From Galerina marginata (Eukaryota; Basidiomycota; Agaricomycetes; Agaricales; Galerinaceae), in NCBI GenBank assembly GCA_023014335.1, contig JAECYW010000005.1, positions 1,550,001 through 1,614,000 on the forward strand: a stretch of 64,000 nucleotides of DNA. Direction: 5' to 3'. Positions 11,439 to 23,251 of this stretch are shown here, piece after piece (within the stretch, counting starts at the first letter, position 1; every line of letters begins with the position of its first letter). Position numbers and translations under genes: made by a program. The notes below the pieces were generated by a model. The model had not been told where the DNA came from, searched no databases, and saw nothing but the letters and a program-made list of their open reading frames with translations.

Positions 11439-12672
11439 AAGACAGATTCATCATCGCTGTTCTTGCTATCCAGTAAGTAGTAATTTTGACTAGGATACCC
11501 CTTGATCCTTGGTCGACTGTAATTTACGATGCTTTCTATGCCATAGTGCATGCGCTCTTTTTCATCTCGACTTGCTTCCATGTTTTTTAGCCTCGTTGCA
11601 CTTCTTTAACAAACTATTCGAACATAGGTGACTACTACACCATGTACTATCGCTATAACTAGGGAACATAAGATAGGTTAATATTATTTTTTCTCGAGAA
11701 CGTGTGTCCGGCAATCAGGTGCACTGGTACGGACTTCTGGCGAGATGAATAACCGGCGAGCGCTTGGGCACTACATAAGGGTCGAGATCTGACGTCAGCC
11801 ATAAAAGTGTAGATCCTTGTGGATCCATTTCCTGTTTGTAATACTACTACTCGAGTATCTGATGATACTAACACATATGCACCGGCTGAATGCATATACC
11901 TGCATATGCTCACTCATGGCAAAGTATAATTAGTTCGCAAACTCTGTTTATCCTTCCGGACCAGCTGAACGGGAAATTTGGGTTTACCCCCGTTGTCGGC
12001 AACTTACCAGACACCCACATACATCCGGCTTTGGCTCCGGGTCCCATACTGAACAGTGCGTGTCCTTCGCATGCCAGATCAACGTCCTTTGTATTTCAAT
12101 CCCCAGCTCTGAACCCGTTGCTCACGGAAAGTAAGTTACGAGCTTAGTCCTTTGTGGCGTACTTACAAATCGACGAAGTTTTCATTAGTTTTCAACCTCT
12201 ATTTATGTTCGTGGGCCTTGATTAGGGCAATGGTGTTCCGTTGCCCGATGTTTATAGCATGTGGATCGCTGTCAGATCCCGGATCTCGCCTTGGCAGTGA
12301 CATAAGGCTCGATGACCTACCTCTCCTCTGCTCGAACTCTCAAAAATCTCTTTTCGTTGCGTTATACCTCAGTATGGCCTCTAGAACACGGTCTGATAAG
12401 AGATGTACGTTCGTACATCGTCAAAGGTGCTTCGATTACGTCCCCACGAGGATACGTCGATCCCTAGAGTTGTAGCTAAAAACACACCTGATATGACTCG
12501 CGGCGCGGATAATCTTTCTGACAAAACTCCCTTCACGTCAAATTGCCAGTCGGCCGGTCTTGCAATGGTGGCCACGCATAAAAGCAAAAAGCCCAGCTGG
12601 ACGTTTTTGCGTTCTTAACCACTCCTCTCCCACTTCCGAATCGCTTCAGCCCGTTTCGGTGCGCAAAAAATC
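11439..12672. other. Intergenic, no gene recognised
   Basis: 1.2 kb between the glycosyltransferase and the MFS transporter. Short open frames occur on both strands but none shows family similarity or convincing splice structure. It probably holds a 3' UTR and the transporter promoter. Confidence 0.5.
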
Positions 12673-15003
12673 ATGTCGGGCAACGACGAACGCGTGTCCC
12701 TTGAACCTGAGGCTCCACCAATGTCCCATACCCACTCTATAGCCTCCTCCCTTACACATGTGCAAGTGAACGAAAAGTCGGCAGCTGCTTCGGAGACTCT
12801 TACCTACCCCAATGGCCATGGGGAGTCAGCCCTCCCTGAAGACAAGATCGAGGAAAGCTTAGAGAACCTAGAGGACGATTGGGAGAACGATCCTGACAAC
12901 GCAAGAAACTGGACAAGCAGGCAAAAATGGACAGCCGTTTGCATCGTGCGTCACATTTCCCTCCTAATTTTGCAATCGTTATCGATTGTCCTTCCTGTCC
13001 ATCTAGGTTTCTGCGTATACTTTCTTGTCCCCATTAGCCAGCTCCATGATGGCCCCTGGCATTCCAGACATCGCTCTTAAATACCACATCACCGACCCCA
13101 CTGTGGCTGCTTTGACTCTAAGTATATTCTTACTGTCGTTCGCCATTGGTGTAAGCACCTTCAACGTCATTTCATTCGGCTAATTGACTTTGAGCTGTAG
13201 CCGTTGGCCTTGGCTCCTCTGTCGGAGATGTACGGTCGAACTTGGGTAATTATTCATTCAACTTTTAAAATTAGCTTCGAGGTTTATAATTCCCACCCAA
13301 GGTTCTTCACATCGGCAACGTCTTTACCCTGGGGTTCAGTCTGGGATGTGCTTTCGCACCAACGACAGGGGCTCTAATCGGCTTCCGTCTCCTTTGTATG
13401 TCGAGTATTTTTAATTTTGTCCCTCTGAATCTGACAGCATGTGCAGCTGGCCTATCCGGTAGTGCACCGATTGCAGTCGGCGCTGGGTCGGTTGGTGATG
13501 TGTTTGCAGCAAAGGACCGAGCTTCTGCGATGGCACTGTACAGTCTTGGACCTCTTGTCGGTGTGTACTCTTTATTTAGGGCACTATCCAAACTTCGCTT
13601 ACGAAATATCCAAATACAGGCCCAGTTGTTGGCCCCATCGCTGGAGGCTTCATCGCACAAACAATCGGCGTAAAATGGGTATTCATCGTCATTGCCAGTA
13701 CGTGGTAATTTTACGCACTCCAAGAGGTTGTTTTCCTTATCACCCTCGAATTTAGTTTGCTGCGCTGTCACCGGCATGATCAGTATCCCGCTTTTGAAGG
13801 AAACCTACGCGCCTGTTATCCGGATGCGTAAAGCTGCCAAAAATCCTGATCCAGAAATAGCGAAGGCGCATCCTCATCTTCTCCAAGAGCATGGAAGCAA
13901 GCTACATGTTCTTTGGGTCAATCTCTCGCGTCCAATCGTCATCCTCTCCCACAGCTTCATTTGCTTCATCCTCAGCTTATACATGGCATTGTAAGTCTTG
14001 ACTTACCAGTTGGTGTCTTATTTTTGACTAAAATTTCTCAGTATGTATGGTATCTACTACCTCATGTTTGCAACATTTGCCGGTACGTTTTGGGTGTATA
14101 TTTCTCTCGCGTCTATCCATTTATCCCTCTGTATTATATAGCATTCTTCAAGAAGACATACGGATTCAACGCCGGTATCGGTGGCCTCGCATACCTCGGC
14201 CTTGGAATTGGCTTCATGTCGGCAACGATCTTTGGTGCCAAGTTTGCAGATCAAGTGTACAAATACGTACGTCGAAGAAAACAACACATCCGCCTACCGT
14301 TTACTGAACTCGCTTTTCATCTAGCTCGGGGACAAGAATGGCGGCGTCTCCACACCAGAAATGCGTATCCCTGCCCTCTTCTTTGGGTCGTTGTTTGTCC
14401 CCGTTGGACTTTTGTAAGTCCTATGTCTTCCTGTGTCTTCTTGTTTCTAATTTTCCGCCTTCGCCAGCTGGTACGGCTGGTCAGCACAAGCTGGTATTCA
14501 CTGGATAATGCCTATAATTGGCACTGGCATCTTCGGTTTCGGCATGATGACCACCTTGTACGTCGACAATTTTAGTGTTTTAAAATATCGCAGCTGAAGC
14601 ATCATTATAGCCTTCCCATCCAGCTTTACTTGGTCGATTCATTTGTGTATGCCGCAAGTGCGACCTCTGCTGCCTCGGTGAGTTGTTAACATTTGCAGAA
14701 AAACCATACGTGGCTCATCCTCTCCACAGCTTTTCCGTTCACTGCTCGGCTTCGCCTTCCCTCTCTTTGGCCAGCAGATGTTTGACACCCTGGGACTTGG
14801 TGGTGGTAACTCCGTGCGTAGCTAAATGTTTTTATATCACCTTTCTTTTTCTAATTATTTTTTCGTAGCTTTTGGCTGGTCTGGCTATCATCTTAGGTAT
14901 CCCTTTCCCCATATGGATTTACTACAAGGGAGCGGAGCTGCGCGCGGGCAATCCCTTAACGCGCGATTCGACTTTGGTCAAGCCTGTGAAGAAAGCGCCA
15001 TGA
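12673..15003 (+). CDS. MFS transporter, DHA1 drug/polyamine:H+ antiporter type
   Basis: Multi-exon major facilitator. The cytosolic N-terminus carries the acidic signature ENLEDDWENDPDNARNW that precedes TM1 in fungal FLR1/TPO-type transporters. The loop 2-3 motif appears as PLSEMYGRTW and the GSVGDVFAAKDRASAMALYS block marks loop 4-5. A long central loop (PVIRMRKAAKNPDPEIAKA) separates the two six-helix halves. The C-terminal helices include GIPFPIWIYYKGAELRAG, ending at the stop 15001-15003. Introns are 45-70 nt (for example after AVCI, FAIG, RTW). It is probably a plasma-membrane exporter of toxins or polyamines; the substrate is not predictable. Its closest relative visible here is the inverted gene at 38614-40977. 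Confidence 0.88.
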
Positions 15004-15630
15004 TTTCTTCGAGTTTCTTCTCCTCGACTTCTGCATGAAGGATGCCTATCCTTCACAAAAGGATTGCACGCACCCGCGCTCGATCCTCGATGTCATGCCT
15101 TTCGCGAAGTTGTCGCGAAAGTGCACAAAATCATGGATTACAACCCTCCACCAAAGGTACTCCATATTCATGGCCAACTTTCACCACGGCTTCCTTCACG
15201 ATTTCCAAATCGCACCTTGTATCAACAGACATTCGATTTTCTACATATTCTCGGTCTGGGCATTTGCATCCAATTAACGACATCAGACATGCCATACTTC
15301 AGGACGGATTCAAAAGTTTTTATTCCTTTTCCTTATACCTAGATTTCATCGTGTTCACGCATTAGTCCTAGCATAGACCTACAAGATATCATTGTCATTA
15401 TTACCAGCTTTATGCATTTAATATTGGTTGTTCGAGTCAATGGAGGGCTTCTTTCAGTTTACAGGAACATCCATAGATTGCAGGTAAAGGTTTGGTGTGA
15501 GTTATCCTCTGGGTCACAGAAATAAATTACATGACGAGTTTTGTGGCAAATTACAGAATGGTATCAAGCTCTTCAGTAGAGTCGTAATGGGTATGGGTAG
15601 GTATGTGTATGAGGAAGAGGCGTCGAGTCC
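15004..15630. other. Convergent 3' regions, no gene recognised
   Basis: Interval between the 3' ends of the MFS transporter (+) and the BRI3-like gene (-). AT-rich, with no supported exon. Confidence 0.5.
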
Positions 15631-16217
15631 CTACACCATCGAGACGCCGCAGCGCTGGCACTTGTGTTTGGTATCGGCACTGCGCACAACATCAGTCAAG
15701 TCAGGGGGAATTCACATTGGTAAAACGGGAGCAACTCACAATAGGCAGATCAGACCGCACGGGAAACAGACCTGAGAAGAGTAGGTTGAATAATAGTTAC
15801 TCACATATATTTACGACGAACTACTCACAACGGCGGTGATGATCCCAAGAACACCATATTCTGTCACCCGTTCGTGATTCCCCATGGCACATTGAGCGAA
15901 GACTTGAGCGGTCGAGAAGGAGCTATCATTAGAACGCATTCGAAATTTTTAGAGAAGCACTCACGTTGGTCCCGGTATTGTTGTCCAGCAATGGCCGCTG
16001 CCATTGCGGGGTCCATTGGTGGAGCTCCCATAGGTTGCCCGACTTGAGCGACCGGGGCCATGGGCATAGGCGCAGGCTGCATTGAGTGTTGTTGCTGTTG
16101 GCCTTGGAATGGCGCGGTTGGCGGCATAGGATAGGCAGGCGGTGGGTTGGCGTCAGCAACCGTGGCGGTGTTGTTCTGCGCTGCCTCCATTGCTGCGACT
16201 TGGGCTTTGTCGTGCAT
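15631..16217 (-). CDS. BRI3-like small membrane protein
   Basis: Four exons (16217-15965, 15902-15829, 15771-15740, 15679-15631) sum to 408 nt, 135 residues. The N-terminal half is a Pro/Gln/Met-rich tail (PPPAYP, GQQQQH, MPMAPV). The C-terminal half begins LFAQCAMGNHERVTEYG, followed by a hydrophobic segment GIITAV, then VCFPCGLICLFADT and a final KCQRCG. The FPxGxxC segment and closing CxxC resemble human brain protein I3 (BRI3), a small lysosome/vesicle-associated membrane protein. The exon 2 acceptor was chosen at 15903 because it alone keeps the CAMGNHE frame. An upstream in-frame ATG at 16298 exists. Molecular role unknown. Confidence 0.65.
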
Positions 16218-16779
16218 AGAAACGTTCGGGAGGAGAGAGGGATGAAGGGAAAGGTTTGTAGAACTCTTATGTAGCCCTTTTATGATTTCCCGCCCCAATC
16301 AGGGTACAGACCTAGATTGATGCCAGGCTCCTGCAGACCTGCCCGAGCGCTGTGGCTGTTGCTGATGCCTGTTGCCATCAAATTGCACCAAAATACACTG
16401 ACCCAAGTATGTATCGACAACGCGTAATTTTTAGGCAGTGCTCACACCGTATGCAAGGTATCGTGTATGCTAACGTGTTCGGAACGCAAACACGAGTACT
16501 ATCCAAGGTATACATTTATAAGGACAGGAATGAAAGAAGAAAATTTTAAGAAAAGTGGGTACGGGGAATGGTTACGATCGTCGATGATGATCACGAAGCC
16601 AAGCCGGGGTGAGGTCAATGCTGCCGTACAATTAAACTGGAGTTCCCCTGGACCCGTCAAGTTCTCATTGGAGTCTATACAATGGAGGTGGAAAGTGAGG
16701 TCCAGTCGTCCAGTTTTATAGCCAAAAAGAAGAGAATATACACATACCTTTTTCAGTCAAGAGGACCATGGGTAGGATA

Positions 16780-17130
16780 TGAAAATAAGCGCACCGCCAA
16801 CATCTTTCAAAGAATAGCTTGTAGGGGATTATATCAAAGAGGATGCAGGAGGATCTGTAGTCCGCAAGGAAATGGACCCAAGTACTGACGTTGAAGACAC
16901 AGTGCACTCGCAACATGGGGATAATGTCTTTGAATGCTACTCACAATGACGGCGATGTTTTCGACCCGCTAAAGCTTGTCACCTGTATTCACTTGTTTTG
17001 GTGATGTCGTGCAGAGTCTTCTTTCGTTAATGAGAGGATATTGTCATCACGATATGTTGACCCATTGATGGCCGTTTGCGGAGGCCAGGTTGGGTTAGTA
17101 TTGGTGGTGCCCGTTGTGTATCAGTTGCGT
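16780..17130 (-). pseudogene. Decayed second copy of the BRI3-like gene
   Basis: On the minus strand this stretch preserves, in order, pieces that line up with the BRI3-like gene just downstream on the same strand. They are TAINGSTYRDD (gene: AAIAGQQYRDQ) near 17070, a cysteine-containing segment interrupted by an in-frame TAG and ending ENIAVI before GTGAGTAG (gene: GIITAV before GTGAGTAG) near 16945, then GPFPCGL (gene: VCFPCGL) near 16868, and RCWRC (gene: KCQRC) near 16795. Intron position and donor sequence are conserved. The stop codon and lost frame argue for a relic. The N-terminal part of the copy is not detectable. Confidence 0.5.
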
Positions 17131-18263
17131 TTGTCGTACCGAGCATAGAAAGGCGTCGCAGCGCTGTCCATAAGAAGGGGTCTCCGAAGAAGAACTGGAA
17201 GATAGCAGCCGGCCTTTCCAGGTGCCATTAAATCACTGTAAATTTCGCAGCTTCGCTTGGCTAAATCAATTGCCCGGTACCAGGACAGCGCCCTAGAATT
17301 TTCCAAAAACGAGAGCGTGAAGTCACTGAGGCGTACCCTCAGAGACGGTCTTAGCAAGCCGGTGAAGATTCGTATGATCCATGAGCGTCGTTGTCCACGA
17401 CAACAACCGAGGAAAGGCGGCCGTCTTAGGTGCATAGGGTTCTAACGGTCCCAACAGGTGGAAAAAGTTGTCCAAGTGGTAAACATAACGAATGCTCGTA
17501 GATTTCCGATCACTGGCATCTTTCTGATTTATGGATTCCAAAGAGTTGGGAGCCAGATGTGCAGGGCTTTAAAACAACCTCGAGGTCAAGATTATCGCCC
17601 GGCTAGTCAGATGGCATGTCAGGACGAGCAGGGAACGCCAAAACAGTCAGACTGACGGCGTTGAACTTGCGAAACGTGTCCAGGCCTTCAAGTTCGACCG
17701 GGAGCGCCGCCGGTACATGAGGATGTTGAGCACGAGTGCTTACGGCCATACTTACGAGTGCTCCAGATCCAAGATGCGACGAAAATACGACAAGCAAAAG
17801 CATAGTTGACCAATTTTCATAGACCTAAGCGCTGGTAAATGCAGGCTATTCTGCGGTGAAACTTGCTGGCCCATTGATGGTTTCTGTCAGAGGTGCTGAG
17901 GAAAACGTGCCCGAACAGCATGCACATGACTAAAGTGAAGGGTCGTGTAGGTATTGCCTAATTGGGATGCTTGGCCCGGAACCTCATCACCGTGCACCAC
18001 AATGCGCGATTGCCCCAAGGATTGTCTGCTGGCCATTGTCCGAAAACCCTTACATATCCTGACGACCTCCGCGATACCAAAACACATATCCCCCGCTACT
18101 CTAAAAACGTCATTAACGATCCTAAAAACTGGTTCCTGGCATATTCGAAATAGACCCTCTCCACAGAACACGACTTTTACGCGCTGGCCAAGCTTTTCAA
18201 CCTTACTAGAACCCGATTTCGCCAAGTGCACCTCTTTCTACCTCTAGAATCCTTTTTTCTTTC
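17131..18263. other. Intergenic, no gene recognised
   Basis: Between the BRI3 relic and the WD40 gene. Frames on the minus strand at 17121-17435 and 17603-17803 are open but have no family resemblance and no supporting splice sites. It presumably includes the WD40 gene promoter. Confidence 0.45.
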
Positions 18264-21200
18264 ATGAACTCGTCCACGACGCCAAAACATGCCCCAGCCG
18301 AATTCCCTGAAGACCGTCCGTTGGGCTCTCCACAGACGCCGTCGGGGCGTCAGTCACCGGACAGACGCGAAACCATCATGAGTCTGGTTGAGATGCTATT
18401 GAACAACAAAGAAACGAATGGATTCGGTGAGGTTTTTCGCTTATGCAAAGCATCGCCATTCTGACAGAATCCAGCAAACAACCAGGTGCCATTCTTCGAA
18501 GACGACAAGGATGTCCGTGAGTACTACACTCCAATGGGCATATCTCTTCCCTGACCATTCCCGTAGCTTCCGTAAACGAACACTTGCAGAGCATTGGAGC
18601 AGAAGGGTTTTATAAACTTCAAAGGTGAGCGATTGGCTGTTGGTCAATTGCAAATTCCTTACCACCCTGAGTACAGACGAATCAATAACCTTGACAAAGA
18701 GGTTCTTACTGTTTCATCTCCATTTTCTCAAACATTGCTGAAGCATCGAAACAGCTACGAAATTTTGCCAATGCTGCCCGCCAGCTCGGTAGCTCGGTAG
18801 CCATTCTTTCATCTGCATTTCACCTGCGAGACCGCCTGGCGCAGCTCCTGTTTCTTTACCACGAGAACGCTGCTGACCTTTTCCCTCTTAAAATATCCCA
18901 CATTGCCCCCCAAAACAACTTTGATTCTCCAACGGCCACAAAACGCAGAAGGGCATTCAGACGAGTGAAGGGTAAAGCCCAGCTGCACATTCCTCGTCCC
19001 GCGGTCGCCGAAAACCTTGACCCTGAAACGTTCCCCGAACAACTGGAGCACCTCGCAAAAGAGGTCACTACCTTCTTGCGCTGCTTGAACGAATTCCCGG
19101 AGTTCACCGATGAGGCAGTCAACGCTTCTATCTTGTCGTTTGAGGGCGACCTCAATGTAAGCTTCCATTCATTCGGCGCAATTGTGTTTGCTAATTGAAC
19201 CTTGTAATTAGTATTGGGCGTCATGCTTGAAGGAGTATGCAGGTGAGCGAACACATGTTCGGTGACGCTCGTTTTCATTGAACGTAATCCATAGGGCAAT
19301 TCCGGTATGCTGCTGTCCAAAGATATATACACGACCTCTCATCTGAGATGGGGGCCCATATCGATGAACTGACATCATCACTCTCCATGTTCATCGAAGT
19401 CGGTATGTTCGATGCGCTTACTTCGAGTATGAATTACAATTGAAACCGTTTATCAAACAGGCGTGCCGACCATCCGATTCGCCCAAAAGCATGGAGCCGA
19501 GAACCTCCTGAATCTATCAACTGTCGCCACCTTTTTCTCTGCCGTCACCGCTACAACGATGCAATTCTCCTACAACCTGGAACGGACCGGCATCGCTGAT
19601 TCCGTGAATTCCTTCTGGTTTGCCTCGCTTGTATTCAGCATCGCTGCAGCCGTGAATAGTCTTCTCGGTCTCACCTGGAAGCAAGCGATGTAGTACGTTC
19701 TTGCTGTCAAATGTAGATCTCGATCGTCAGGGATTCTGACAAAATTGTTTTCAGCCGTTCTCCAGGACATCGCGTGCCATGGTGGGTTTTGATCTGGATT
19801 AAGAGGTCTCCCCTCGTGTTCCTCGTTTTGTCTGTGGCATGCTTTTCCATTGGGCTTTGTTGTTTCGCGTATGCTTCGGCACAGGTAAGCGTTTCTTGGC
19901 GAACCCCCGTCTTTCTACAGTACTTACAACATCCTCTCCCATCTGCAGTCACATGTCACTTCGACTTTAACAACTGTACTAACTGCATTCACTTCATTCG
20001 GCCTTGCAGCTGTGTCTGCCTGGTTTGCCTCGGAACGGTGGGCCTTCGCCCAGCATCGAGGGCAAAAATGGCTGGGCGACGTATTAGACGAGGCCACGGA
20101 CAGGTTCGTCAAACTTTCGGGGGTCACTTGGATGCAAAAAGGGCTCCGAATCACCATGCGGCAGTTGGGCAAGCTTCAAAACATTTTCCTGTCCGCGTGC
20201 GCTCGGTTCATCACCGGCTTGACCTGCAGGAGCGATGACCAAGATGACATTGAGACTGGTGGGTTGCCCACGACAGCACCACCGCTATACCACGAACCGA
20301 AGGAGTCAATAAACCCTGCAGCGGGACGATCGTCTGACGCTACTGCCGTGATGAGCGAACCAACAACACCTGTGTCTCCTGGTGTTCCTTTCACTCCTTT
20401 CAATTCACCGGTCGACGCCGACTTCGCCCTGTCGAGCCCAACAAGCACAACAGCCAACCCACCCTCCTTGGGCAAGCAGCTATGGAAAAACGCTGCTCGA
20501 GGTGTAAAGATGCGCAACACTCTCGCTCCATCGGCAGCCTCAACGAGTTTGGCGTTCATGAGCAAGCCTCGGGCGGAACCTATCAGGAAACGGACGGTAT
20601 CGTCTGTCGTGACGCTCCCTGGAGGAAAGAAGGCAAACGCTGGAGAGATTCTGAATGTCGCTAAGTCGAGAGTGTCGGCTCTCGTGCCAAGGCTGGGTGA
20701 GTTGGAGCCCACACATGATCTGGCTGCACATACAGCGCTGGTCAGACATATGGAGTTCTCGCCGGATGGGAAGTTTTTGGCGACTTCAAGGTAAGATCGT
20801 CGTGATGATGAGCAAGAATATCTATCTGACGATCAACTTGTTTAGCTGGGATAAGACCTCTGTTATCTTCCGAGTCGGAGTGAGTTTCGAATGTCCTATT
20901 GAAGAAACTGAGATTGACGTGGAAACAGCATCCCTTTACACAGCACCGAACGCTTGCGCATGCGGAAGGTTTCGTTGGACAGGTCGCTTGGTAGGCCTCC
21001 TTTAGCAAATCCATTTGAGTCCACATCCTTCATATCCCATTGTTGTAGGTCGCCAAATGGAAAAACCCTTCTGACAAAGATGGGGAGAGGCATTAAAGTC
21101 TGGACTGCAGAGGTACGTACGCCAATCCAAACTCATTGTCGGGTCTGATTTCGAATCCCTATCTTATAGGATGGTGTTTGTAAGAAGACAATTAATAGAA

Positions 21201-22543
21201 ACACATCAGTGGAGTTGATTACATGGTTCCCTGATGGTAGTGGTAGGTGACGACAACTCCTATTATATTTTTCTGTTCTCATTGGTTACAATGTAGCATT
21301 CCTGTCGGTCGAGGACTCGATAGCCACTAAGCTTGTACGTTACCCAGAAATCTGGCTAGATTGTTAAACTTACATTCTGATTTTAGGATCTAACCGGAAA
21401 AGTAGGACACCTACTAATTCTAGTTTCCACGATTCTTACTTCATGTCCCTTTTGCCAGGTGTTGGATCAATATGACTTTGGAAACATGAAGCTCCACGAT
21501 GTCGCAATAACTCCGGATTCACTGCGTATTCTGGGTGTTGGTCCGCTGTTACGATCGCCCTCTGGCCTGCAACCCAGTAAATCTCGAGTAGAGAAACGCT
21601 TAGTTGGTAAGAAAATAGTTCCTTTCCATTGCCTCCGTCAGCTAATTCACCCATTTCCAGTCTACAATACGGAAACCAAGCAGATCGACAGGTATGATAA
21701 CAGCTCGATTTTTGTTGGCATGTCGTTAACGATATTTCTAGTCTTACCCCTGTCCTGGAGGATGTCAGAAGTATCACACTTGCCCAGACTTCAAATAGTG
21801 GTTTGGTTGCGCTTACCAGCTATGAGGACAAGGTGTGGAGCCATCTTTTAGCCTCCATTGCAATACTCATTGTCTTTCAGGCACCTCCTCAACTCTGGAG
21901 ACTTGAGCCAGTCAAAGACCGGGAGATTAATGCTGTTATCTCGGCTCGCCTTTCCCTTCGGTACGATACTCCCTTGTCATTATAGAGACAGTATTCTGAT
22001 TCATTGACTAGTCGTACATACATGCCAAAAGTTCCGGTTGACTTTTCAGGGTTAAGCTACTTTGGCGGTCCGAACAACGAGCTTGTGTTATGTACAGGGA
22101 AAGGTTGAACAACTTCCCTCTGTTTCTTAGCCCACTCTGACAGATTTTTTCTAGCTGGTGATATACACATTTGGGATCGAGAATCCGGAGCTCTTTTGCA
22201 CTTCATTCGTCCCCAAATACACGCAGGCGATCTGACGTGTATTGCGTGGAATCATGTCGCAACAGAACCATTTATGTTCGCAGCAGGAAGCCATGACGGC
22301 GCGGTTCGAATCTGGACTCGTCAACCCGAGGAACACCTCGATGCCGACGTTACGCCTACAAACATCATTGGAGTTCCCCTCAGCTCTTCTCCGAGTCCTT
22401 ATCAACTTGATTCCAATATGTCCAGCAGCACCATTTCCTTAGACGACTACCAATCCGGTCGAACGCGTGCCAGCTCTCCAGAAAAGCATTCCACCAGACT
22501 GGGGAGCCAAACCATCCTCCTACATGATCGAGATTCTTCGTAA
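18264..22543 (+). CDS. Membrane-anchored WD40-repeat protein (Agaricomycete type)
   Basis: A long multi-exon gene. The N-terminus (MNSSTTPKHAPAEFPEDRPL) is polar. A helical region follows (RNFANAARQLGSSVAILSSA), then four hydrophobic segments: near 19520 (TVATFFSAVTATTMQF), 19620 (WFASLVFSIAAAVNSLLG), 19805 (PLVFLVLSVACFSIGLCC) and 19970 (LTTVLTAFTSFGLAAVSA). After a Ser/Pro/Thr-rich linker comes a WD40 domain. Blades include HTALVRHMEFSPDGKFLATS, VGQVAWSPNGKTLLTK and CIAWNHV...FAAGSHDGAVRIWT, the last with classical GH-WD spacing. One junction near 18626-18720 is unresolved: no canonical acceptor restores the expected frame. The stop is at 22541-22543. WD40 domains are scaffolds; the combination with membrane helices suggests an organelle- or plasma-membrane-tethered hub. 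Function unknown. Confidence 0.8.
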
Positions 22544-23251
22544 ATTGCTCAAGTTACTGGATGTATGTTTACCTGGGTTTTATGTCGGCGCCCTCTGAAG
22601 ATGCGCCTGAAAATTATGAGTACATCACGACTGCCAATGTAATACTAATCGGAATTCTTTTCTTATATTTACCACTTGATTGATTTATTAGGTATCAAAC
22701 TGTTGTAACATATATCCCTCCGTTATACGATGCAGATCCTTCAATAATTTGGAGGTCGTTGCATGACCTGTATATATATAGAGATCCTCCTTACCGAACT
22801 GAGCCCCATCAACAAGACACTGATGCATAGACGGTTTTTGAGCTGAGCAATTTGAAGCTGGGGAATGTCCTTCTGTTAAGACATTAACATGGCCAACTGA
22901 AAGCTTGGTTCATAAAGCTGGACTAATATTATATTATAGCTATGGGTTTGTAGTTAAAAATGTCCTTCCACTCCAAGTAGTCGGCGAAAGAAGGTGCGAG
23001 CCGCAACACAAATAAGTTTTACGACAACAAGATTCAAGCCGCACGAGCGTGGGCAGAAGAATGAGGAATCATTTTGTGGCAAAGAGGGACGGGTTGGGGT
23101 TTGAGAGGAGCAATGGATCCTGGTTGTCTTCGAAGAATCCTGAGTAAAGCTTGCCAGCATACTCGAAGCAGCGACAAGTGAACCTGTAGATGCAGTGGCA
23201 ATTGGCAGAGGTAAAGTTGCAAGTTGGATGTTGTAGAAGGGTGGCTAACCA
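22544..23251. other. Convergent 3' regions, no gene recognised
   Basis: Between the WD40 gene (+) and the HNH gene (-). AT-rich; no supported exon. Confidence 0.5.

Noticed and set aside
17121..17803. Minus-strand frames upstream of the BRI3 relic
   Set aside because: I tried to join them as exons but phases and splice sites did not give a coherent protein, and no family is recognisable.
22290..22320. A GGTTCGAATC box resembling a tRNA B box
   Set aside because: It lies inside a WD40 coding exon and no matching tRNA stems or A box are present.
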